DNA of 64,000 nucleotides. It comes from Craterostigma plantagineum. Lineage: Eukaryota; Streptophyta; Magnoliopsida; Lamiales; Linderniaceae. Shown piece by piece: positions 56,289-64,000 of the stretch. Both the position numbers and the translations under genes were made by a program. How positions within the stretch are numbered: the first letter of the stretch is position 1; every line of letters begins with the position of its first letter. The notes beneath the pieces were generated by a model. The model made no database searches and was not told where the DNA came from. It saw nothing but the letters and a program-made list of their open reading frames with translations. Location: assembly GCA_027422505.1 (NCBI GenBank), contig JAPQWV010001061.1:62001-126000 (forward strand), written 5' to 3'.

Positions 56289-57010
56289 ATGAAGGACGTC
56301 GTCAATAAGGAGGTGATGAAATTGCTAGACGCGGGGATGATCTGTCCCATTTCAGACAGCGCATGGGTTAGTCCGGTCCAAGTGGTCCCAAAGAAGGAAG
56401 GCATGACGGTCGTCACTAACGACAAGAACGAGTTGATTCTGACGAGGACCGTGTCTGGATGGCGCGTCTGCATCGACTACAGGAAGTTGAACGAAGCCAC
56501 GAGAAAGGATCACTTTTCTTTACCATTCATTGATCAGATGTTAGAAAAATTATCCGGCCCTATAGCACCCGAGGACCAGGAGCAGACCATATTCATGTGC
56601 CCGTTCGGGACGTTCGCGTACCGAAGGATGCCATTCGGTCTTTGCAATGCCACATCCACCTTCCAGCGATGCATGATGGCCATATTCGACGAACTGGTAG
56701 GTGAGGTAATTGGGGTATTTATGGACGATTTTTCTGTTTTCAGTTCGTCGTTTGATGCATGCTTATCTAATTTGAACTCGTACTCGCACGATGCGAGGAA
56801 ACGAATTTGGCACTTAATGGGAAAAGTGCATTTCATGGTTCGAGAGGGCATAGTTCTGGGCCATAAGATTTCCTCTAAAGGAATCGAAATGGGCCGAGCT
56901 GAGTTGGAGACTATAGAAAAATTGCATGTCCCCTCGAACGTGAGATCGATTAGGAGATTTCTAGGACATGCTGGGTTTTATCGTAGGTTCATTAGGATTT
57001 TTCTAAGATC
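56289..57010 (+). pseudogene. family B reverse transcriptase, motif A missing
   Basis: 278 codons are open from 56289. Fingers and palm blocks are clear: 'ISDSAWVSPVQVVPKKEG', 'WRVCIDYRKLNEATRKDHF', 'GTFAYRRMPFGLCNATSTFQ' and the active-site pair in VIGVFMDDFSVF. The frame passes directly from LEKLSG to PIAPEDQEQ near 56557, so the segment with the first catalytic Asp, about 16 residues in relatives, is absent without breaking the frame. After 56760 the frame drifts, then 'RSIRRFLGHAGFYRRFIR' (connection region) appears. Confidence 0.87.
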
Positions 57011-57500
57011 GCTCGACCCATGTCTAGATTACTTGAGAAAGATGCTCCTTTTGAGTTTAACGATGAGTGCTTGCATGCTTTCAATCTACTTAAGGAGCGA
57101 CTTATCGCAGCACCTATTATGGTAGCCCATGACTGGGGGTTGCCCTTTGAACTAATGTGCGATGCTAGTGATTATGCAGTTGGGGCCGTGTTAGGGCAGC
57201 GCAAGGACAACCATTTCAGGCCATTTACTACGCGAGTAAAATGCTAGACGCAGCCCAAGCCAATTACACGACCACTGAAAAGAAGTTGTTAGCTGTCGTG
57301 TTCGCTTTCGACAAGTTCAGGTCATATCTTATCTTATCTAAAGTTATTGTGTTTACTGACACTCTGCTCTTAAGTACTTGTTAGCAAAGCCGGATTCGAA
57401 GCCTCGATGACTGATTCGATGGATCCTGCTTCTTCAAGAATATAGAGATCCGGGACAAGAAGGGTGCAGAGAATCTAGCGGCGGACACCTATCTCGACTA
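57011..57500 (+). pseudogene. family B RNase H
   Basis: Contains APFEFNDECLHAFNLLKERL, 'PFELMCDASDYAVGAVLGQR' (first catalytic Asp), after a frameshift 'NYTTTEKKLLAVVFAFDKFR' (Glu), and a decayed FTD.HCALKYLLAK. Stops and frame changes near 57240 and 57370. Confidence 0.8.
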
Positions 57501-58520
57501 GAGGAGTCCGAAATTTTTAACAAGGACGAAAGGGCGATACACGATCGGTTCCCAGACGAGCACCTATACTCGATACAGGTGGAAAGTGGCGATACCCCAT
57601 GGTTTGCAGATTACGCTAACTATCTTGTTGCGAGGGTCCTACCAAATGAGTACACAGTCAGCAAAAAAGAAGAAATTCTTTTCTGATTTGGAGGTACTAC
57701 TTTGGAAAGACCCACATCTTTTTAGGCGATGTGCAGACCAGGTGATACGACGATGTGTTGCTGCTCCAGAGACGACACAGATCCTTAGGCACTGCCACAA
57801 CGGACCGACCGAAGGGCACTACGCAGCCAACAGAACCGCTCAGAAGGTGTTGGAAAGCGGATTCTACTGGCCCATGATCTTCAATGATGCCCAAGGTACG
57901 TTGACACTTGTGATCAGTGTCGGCGCACAGGTAATCTCTCGAAACGCAACGAAATGCCCCAGAACTTCATCTTAGTTTGTGAGATTTTTGACGTAGGGGT
58001 ATAGATTTTATGGTCCGTTTCCTAGCTCGTATAATAATAAGTACATTCTAGTTGTTGTTGATTATGTGCAAGTGGGCCGAGCCGCAAGCCTTACCCACGA
58101 ACGACGCTAGGGTAGTCGTTAGATTTTTACGTGTACTGTTTTCACGCTTTGGGGCACCTAGATGCATTATTAGCGATAGGGGTACACATTTCTGTAACAC
58201 CTAGTTTGCACGCATATTAGAACGTTACGGTGTTAGACACAGCCTATCCACCCCGTACCCCCAAGCTAGCGGTCAGGTCGAGGTAGTAAATTGTGATCTG
58301 AAACACATCCTAGAAAAGACCATAGAACCGGACCGTAGGGAGGACAAATAAGCTTAATAATGCACTTTGGGCATATAGGACTGCATATAAGACGCCTATA
58401 GGCACTACATTGTACAGATTAGTCTATGGGAAGGTGTGCCACCTCCCCGTAGAAATCGAGCATAAGGCCTATTGGGCAATTAAGCCCTTGAATTTGATTT
58501 AGGAGACGCCAGCGAAAAAT
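57500..58520 (+). pseudogene. family B integrase core
   Basis: Pieces in order: '[19 protein letters not shown]' (HHCC first half), [11 protein letters not shown] (second half), VRFLRVLFSRFGAPRCIISD, RGTHFC (second Asp), [15 protein letters not shown] (Glu region), 'NALWAYRTAYKTPIGTTLYR' and 'PVEIEHKAYWAIK'. Numerous stops, including at the GVDFMGPF-type block near 57995, make it dead. Confidence 0.8.
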
Positions 58521-58945
58521 GCAACTCCAAATCAATGAGTTAGATGAGTGGCGGCTATTGGCTTACGATAACGCTCGCATGTATAAGGAACGCTCGAAAG
58601 CTTATCATGACAAGAAAATTAGGCAGAGACGAGAGTTTCAGGGACGAGACCAAGTCCTCCTATTTAACGCTCGACTTAGGCTCTTTCTGGCAAACTCAGA
58701 TCACGTTGGTCGGGACCGTTCATTGTTACCCGTGTTTTCCCTTATGGTACTGTTGAGATTTCAGGTATGGAGCAGGGTACTTTCAAGGCGAACGGCCACA
58801 GCTTAAAGCACTATCACGCAGGCGAGGAAGACGCGAGCGAAAAGGAAGTGCTATACCTGGACTTCCAGACTTGAGCGCACGAAAAGACGTCCAGCAAAAG
58901 ACGGTAAAGGAAGCGCTTCTTGGGAGGCAAGCCAGGTATTTTCAT
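58519..58945 (+). pseudogene. family B integrase C-terminus
   Basis: 'MQLQINELDEWRLLAYDNAR', 'YKERSKAYHDKKI' and 'QVLLFNARLRLF' match the Athila integrase tail. The block 'gcgcttcttgggaggcaagcc' (58911-58935) marks the end of pol, as in family A. Confidence 0.78.
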
Positions 58946-59011
58946 TTATGTTTTAGGCATTAGCTAAGTCCAAAAAAAGAATGAAAAAATGATAAAAGAA
59001 AAAAAAATTGC

Positions 59012-59176
59012 GTCACGGCCAACGGCTTAAGCCATCACGGCCGTGACCACCATATCTCGCGACCCTTCGCACACTGTCGATTGTCACGGCCTGAGGCTTA
59101 AGCCATCACGGCCGTGACATAGACAGAGGCACTCTCTGCTCCAGTCACGGCCTGAGGCTTAAGCGTCACGGCCGTG
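59012..59176. repeat. CACGGCCGTG palindrome array before the env-like ORF
   Basis: Perfect palindromes at 59036, 59107 and 59167. Each is preceded, after a 13-14 base spacer 'tgaggcttaagcca', by the half-site TCACGGCC. The half-site comes before the full site, the opposite orientation to the LTR arrays. Confidence 0.9.
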
Positions 59177-59179
59177 ACA

Positions 59180-59190
59180 TATATAAAAAA
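59180..59190 (+). promoter_or_regulatory. TATATAAAAA downstream of the internal array
   Basis: Starts 4 bases after the last palindrome. It may be a core promoter, but the hAT 2 insertion 20 bases later complicates this. Confidence 0.35.
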
Positions 59191-59224
59191 TGGGAAATTC
59201 GACGGTGTCACGTAGTGGTGTAAA

Positions 59225-59380
59225 CGAACAGAGCTGCTCGCGAACGGTTCGCGAACAGCTCGGTCAAAGCTCGGCTCGAGCTCGGTTAAAGTCGAGCTCG
59301 AGCCGAGCTCGAGCGCTCAATAACTATCGAGCGAGCTCGAGCTGATTATATGTGGGCTCGATAGCTCGTCGCTTATCAAG
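59225..59380. repeat. subterminal GAGCTCGAGC repeats of hAT 2, left
   Basis: Dense palindromic 'gagctcgagc' and 'gctcggctcgag' motifs; mirrored at 62522-62680. Probable transposase binding sites by analogy with other hAT elements. Confidence 0.8.
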
Positions 59381-60053
59381 CCACATTAGCTTTTTATATT
59401 AATAATATATATTTTTTTATGTGGGCCTGATATTATTATAATATAACAATTAAAAATCTAAATTAACCCATTAAACAAACCCTAACACTAACCTAAACTG
59501 AACCCTCTTTGCCGCCACACACACCTCTCAAACTTCATCTCTCAAACTTCACCTGCAAAAGAGATGGGCTAAAACCATTTGCCCTATCAGAAGATCGATT
59601 TTGCTTGTTACCATAGACTGCTTTTGCTTGTCGCTGTCAAGATTCGCCTTAATTCTAGTAATTTCACGCTTGGGCCGCACACCATCAACGCACCCACGCA
59701 AAACTCGAGCTCCACTTGCCTATATTCTGGTAATTTTAGGTTGATTAAACTTCTAGAACGTATTATCTCTGGTCAACAATTCAAATTGAAATACTTCATA
59801 AAGTAGAAGACCCAGCTAGCTATTGGTCGCAATCATCATCTCATTCACGCTATAATACATTTTGGGGTCGTTTGTCCTTTTTCCATCCTTTGTTTTTATC
59901 CAATTCGTCCTCTTTTTTACCCTGCCGCAATTAATTTCTAGTATTTATCAGATAGGCTTCGATTTTGTGGTCTTATTTTTTTATTTTGTTGGTTCTTCTG
60001 ATTTTTTGTGGTTCTGATTTTATTATACAAGCCCTCAATTGTTTGAAATCATC

Positions 60054-62234
60054 ATGATGGAACAATCATCTACTCCACTTACTATTGGAAGCGGTGTTGC
60101 TGAAAGCAATCAAGTCGATAACGAGCTACAAGGACAAAATGAAGCAATGGAAAGAATGGATTTGAATTCTGTTGGGGGAATACTACACAAACATAAGAGA
60201 ACCCACAAGCAGAACAAGAAAAGTTTCAGACAAATAAAAGAAAAAAAAACTTCAGATGCTTGGAACGATTTTGAGGTGTGACAGTGGATGGAATTAAGAA
60301 GGGTAAATGTCACTATTGTCATGCGCACTATGCACTGCCCAAGTCGGGAGCTATGACAACCCTTCTTAGGCATGGAAGACATGTACAAAGAGAATAATTG
60401 CATTGCATCAAAGTGCACAAAATTCAAAGTTAAACTTCATGCCGGTCGATCTCGTCTCAACTTTCCTGCCGTGCACTCGGGAAAATTTGACATGGAGAAA
60501 ATGAGAGAGGCAGCCGCTCATTGGGTTATGATGCATGAACATCCATTTACTAATTTGGATGAGGAGGGATTTAATTTGATGATGAAGACGGAGATGCCCG
60601 AATGGCAAAGAGTTAGCAGAAACACGTGCAAATCCGATTGCATGAAAGTTTATGAAGTTGAAAAGAAGGTATTGAAAAAGAGTCTTGAGGCTGTTGATCG
60701 GATTTCTTTGACGACGGATTGTTGGAAATCTAAAAATCAAAGATCGAATACATTGTGGTGACGGGACATTGGGTTGATTCTAAATGGAAGCTTCAAAAGA
60801 GAGTTTTAAGCTTCATTACTATTCCACCACCTAGAGGAGGCATTCAGATTTCCGATGCAATCTTCAAATGTATGAAAGAGTGGGGGATTGAAAACAAGGT
60901 CTTTACGGTTACAGTTGATAATGCTTCTAGCAACAACGTGGCTATTCAAAGAATGAAAGATACGATCAAGAAAACCAAAGCATTATCATGCGGAGGAAGT
61001 CTATTTCATGTTCGATGTTGTGCTCATGTTCTAAACCTATGTCTTCAAGATGGACTGGAGCAATTGAAGGCATTACTAGCAATGTTCGAGAAAGTGTCAA
61101 GTATGTGAACCGTTCAGATGCAAGACGTATGCAATTCACAGAATGCGTGCAGCAATTGCAATTGAAAGACAAGAAGCCGATTCGTGATTGTAAAACTCGC
61201 TGGGATTCCACGTTTGAAATGTTGACTTGTGCGCTGAAATTCAAAGACGCGTTTTATATGTTCAAAGAGCGCGATCCATTTTACGATTGTTGTCCACAAG
61301 AGGAAGATTGGGAGAAAATTCAGAAGATCTGCTTGATTTTAGAAGGTTTTGGACAGCCACACATATCATTTCAGGTAGCGAGTATCCACTTCAAATTTGT
61401 TTCTTCAAGAAGTTCAGAAAATTAAGTCAAGATTGGATTTTTATGCTAACACTGAAGACTTATTTGTTCGGGAATTGGTTGGAAAATGAAAACAATTGAC
61501 AAATATTGATCAGATTGTAATTTGTTGATGGCTATTGGGGCTGTGCTTGATCCCACAAAAAAAAATGCTTGCACTTGAGTTTTGCTTCCCTAGGCTTTAT
61601 TCCCATGGTGAAGCACAACTGAATCATTTCAGAGTGAAGGAAGTTCTCAATAGTTTGTATGATGAATATGTCGTGGAATACGCTAGTAAAGGAGTTGTTA
61701 CTTTGAACTCCGAGAGTACTGGTTCGTCTAGCGATGCGAGTAGTGGCCAACAAAACTCTATGTATAAATGGGATGATTTTGATGCATATTGTGTGGAAGT
61801 GGAGACTTCTGAGGTTAAAACATCAGAATTGGTCGACTACTTTGGGAAAAAATCGTTCGAGGAAGGACGAAATTCCCAAAGATTTTTCTTGCTTAGATTG
61901 GTGGAAGATGAATCGAATGCAATATCCAATATTGTCAAGGATGGCTGCTGATATTTTAGCCATACTGTGAGCTCGGTGGCTTCGGAAGCAACATTTAGTG
62001 CCGGAACAAGAGTAATAGATTCTTATCGCGCATCGCTCTCCTGACACCGTTCAGGTTCTACTTTGTGGAGGTTATTGGCTTCGACATATGCATGGGGTGA
62101 AGAAAAAGATGAAAGTAAGTTGAATTAAAAATTTACCTTATTTTCTTAGCGCAATATTTTCGTTATAATATAATACTGTTCTTTCGTAGGGTGAAAGATC
62201 ATATCAAGTGATTAATCTTCATGGGACTACCTAA
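60054..62234 (+). pseudogene. hAT transposase 2, BED finger, frameshifted
   Basis: Starts MMEQSSTPLTIGSGV. BED finger: KCHYCHAHY with later LLRHGRH. Core: RISLTTDCWKSKNQR, 'VTGHWVDSKWKLQKRVL', FTVTVDNASSNNVA (catalytic Asp), 'FHVRCCAHVLNLCLQDG', CKTRWDSTFEML. The C-terminal dimerisation block is split between frames: CLDWWKMNRMQYPILSRMAA, then 'SSVASEATFSAGTRV' and 'DSYRASLSPDTVQ'. A GT-AG intron (62115-62189) precedes a short last exon. At least five frameshifts or stops. It is a different subfamily from hAT 1, closer to RICESLEEPER/DAYSLEEPER-type proteins. Confidence 0.85.
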
Positions 62235-62694
62235 CGAATGAGGTATATAATTATATTCATTTATTTATGTGTCAAATAATATTCACTTTTTAATTGGTGG
62301 TGAATGAGGTGACGAAGGAACTGTTCAACTTTGAGGGAATTGATTTGTTGTTTTTGAATTGTGGAATTTTATTCTCTGGATTGGAAATCTGTTGGGAACT
62401 TGGCAGTTGCAAGATGGATTTTGGTTGATTTGAATTGTGGGATTTCATTTTTCTATTGGTTGGAATTCTATTGGGAGCTGCATGTGTATTTTTTTATGTA
62501 TTATTTATTTAATTTGATGTGATCGAGCCTTATCGAGCCGAGCTCGAGCAGCTCGATAAATTGTCGAGCCGAGCTCGAGCCTTGATTTTAATGTTCAATC
62601 GAGCTCGAGCCGAGCTCGAGCCTGGCATATATTTTATCGAGCCAAGCTCGAGCTGGGCCATGTTCGGGCTCGGCTCGACTCGTTTACAGCCCTA

Positions 62695-62793
62695 GTGTCA
62701 CAGCTGCGACGTACGCGTCCCAGCCGTGAGCACCAATAGAGGCTCACACTGCCTCGTGTCACAGCCTGCGTCCTACACGTCACGACCGTGACC
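62695..62793. repeat. decayed continuation of the internal palindrome array
   Basis: Variants of the half-site and palindrome (GTCACAGCTGCGAC, CAGCCGTGAG, GTCACGACCGTGAC) continue right of hAT 2, so the transposon landed within the array. Confidence 0.7.
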
Positions 62794-62824
62794 TTGTCGA
62801 ATTTAACTTTAAAAAAACCATTTT

Positions 62825-62880
62825 TCCCTTTTCTCTCTCTCTCTCTCTCTCGCGATTCTCCTCCTCTCCCACCATCACCA
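62825..62880 (+). promoter_or_regulatory. CT-rich leader upstream of the env-like ORF
   Basis: 'ttttctctctctctctctc' then 'ctcctcctctccc'. A pyrimidine patch of this kind is common near plant transcription starts and in 5' UTRs; its role here is inference. Confidence 0.4.
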
Positions 62881-62987
62881 CCTTCGACCACCATCTCCGA
62901 CCACCGACGACCTCCGCCTCGTGCCCCTAACCTGGCGATCGACTAACAACCAACATACCCTTCATTTAACTCGATTAAGATCAAAAG

Positions 62988-63585
62988 GTATGATTTTTGC
63001 CCTATTTGCTTCGAATGTGTAAATCCGTTAACAGTTGCTAATTTTGGGATATGAGGGTGCTATTCTTCGTTCACTATATGTCATACTTGCTAGAGATCTG
63101 CTTGATTACGTGAATTTGAGGTTGAAATTATGAATTTTCACGAAGAACCCTAATTTCGAATTTGGGACTTTTCAAAATTAAGTCCAATTTCGTGTCCTTC
63201 ATGCTTTTTCATGGCTATATACATGCGAATAACACCGTGGGTATGCTTAATTTGTGATTTCGTTCATTAATTTTGAGTTTTGGACGGAGGAAACCCCAAT
63301 TTCGATAATTGGGGATTTTTACAATATTAGTGGCGAAATCTGTTGCTTAATGTGATCTATCAGCCTTTGATTCTTCATTTCAAGTCTAGAAATACGCTTA
63401 GTTGGTTGATTAAAAAGCTTGGAATGCATATGTTAGCCTGCCTGTTATGTGTTCGACAAAATGCCTCTTTGAATTTCTTTTCATGTGATCTGGAATACTA
63501 CATGTCTTCTGTCGCTATTTTGGTCGAGTCAAGCTGCTTTGAATTTAATTGCTACATTTTCTTTGAGCTCACATCTTTCTTCTAG
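62988..63585 (+). other. candidate leader intron of the env-like ORF
   Basis: Donor 'aaaag|gtatga' and acceptor 'cttctag|gtact' enclose a 598-nt T-rich sequence, ending 5 bases before the ATG at 63591. Confidence 0.45.
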
Positions 63586-63590
63586 GTACT

Positions 63591-63845
63591 ATGGGTAAAA
63601 GCCGCTCCTCAGCTCAGCGTGACCAGCATCACGCTCGCCCGTTCGTCAAAGGCGACGTGGGCCCCCGCCGACACTACTAGAAGCCATGGGTCAGTTCAGG
63701 GACGACACTTAGACGGCCCGGTACAATAGGCTGAAGGCCATGGAGTTCATCCCCATGGACCAGATCGACCACGATACGCTGGCGAAGCACCACATCGACC
63801 AGCAAGTGTCTCGTGAAACTTTAGACGTGACAATGATCGAAGCAA
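63591..63845 (+). pseudogene. start of the family B env-like / plant-transposon-protein ORF
   Basis: MGKSRSSAQRDQHHARPFVK starts the frame. A stop at 63679 and a frame change follow, then 'YNRLKAMEFIPMDQIDHDTL' and AKHHIDQQVS, the beginning of the Transposase_32-type domain found downstream of pol in Athila elements. The body of the protein is missing: sequence turns AT-rich near 63845. It belongs to the same broad family as the ORF at 595-2240. Its role is not established. Confidence 0.65.
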
Positions 63846-64000
63846 AATAATCTAACCCAATACTATAAATAATATTAATATTCATAAAATAAAAAATATA
63901 ATAATAAAAAGATAAATCAATTTTTCATGGATTTTTTTTCTAGTTTTCCTATTATTACATGCTATGAGAAATTAAATATATATCTATATATACATAAAAG
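63846..64000. other. AT-rich sequence, no feature recognised
   Basis: Beyond the truncated env-like ORF. Nothing identifiable. Confidence 0.4.

Larger units (their letters stand above)
59213..62694 (+). mobile_element. hAT DNA transposon 2, 3.5 kb, with decayed transposase
   Basis: Ends TAGTGGTGTAAACGA and TCGTTTACAGCCCTA are inverted repeats with two mismatches in 15. Flanks GTGTCACG (59205-59212) and GTGTCACA (62695-62702) are an 8-bp duplication with one mismatch. Subterminal clusters of 'gagctcgagc' and 'cgagccgagctcgag' fill about 150 bp at each end. It is inserted inside the family B region between pol and the env-like ORF. Confidence 0.9.

Overview
This is a nuclear genomic window from a flowering plant, most likely a eudicot. 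The evidence is a single host-type gene, a PPR protein that reads best as the ortholog of Arabidopsis At2g02750, surrounded by Athila-like and chromovirus LTR retrotransposons, hAT and Mutator-like DNA elements, a Helitron-like end and Agenet and DC1 gene fragments. No intact host gene, tRNA, rRNA or CRISPR array is visible. Almost every long reading frame is a transposon protein broken by frameshifts, so the window is accessory, transposon-dominated DNA.

Layout. 1-3.2 kb: an Athila-like 3' fragment, then the 3' end of another LTR element with a plant-transposon-protein ORF, polypurine tract and LTR. 3.9-4.9 kb: a TIR element carrying a DC1-domain gene fragment. 5.6-7.4 kb: a large inverted duplication of an Agenet-domain pseudogene. 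9.3-13.35 kb: a 4-kb Mutator-like element with a perfect 9-bp target duplication, holding tandem repeats and a nested smaller Mutator-like MITE. It ends about 50 bp before the start of the PPR pseudogene (13.4-15.3 kb). 15.5-24.0 kb: a chromovirus on the minus strand with both LTRs and a 5-bp target duplication; a hAT element with a BED-type transposase sits in its 3' LTR. 24.3-29.9 kb: a hAT MITE, a foldback region split by a second long-TIR Mutator-like element, a short hairpin, a Helitron-like 5' end and a tandem duplication.

29.9-38.1 kb: an Athila-like family A element with two LTRs and no pol, followed by a second PBS and partial gag, giving LTR-internal-LTR-internal order. 38.1-43.2 kb: a mosaic of two inverted copia fragments around a family B gag piece. 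43.2-63.8 kb: Athila-like family B, again LTR-short internal-LTR-internal. A third LTR element (C, TSD CCGTG) interrupts the first B LTR, and a second hAT element (TSD GTGTCAC[G/A]) interrupts the region before the env-like ORF.

The most unusual signal is a repeated palindrome, CACGGCCGTG, usually paired with a half-site. It forms arrays just upstream of a TATAAA in the B LTRs, and again upstream of a TATA-like sequence, a CT-rich leader and a candidate intron before the env-like ORF. The two hAT transposase genes, the retroelement gag/pol genes and the PPR gene share no pathway. They are connected by insertion history, which the target-site duplications let one reconstruct.
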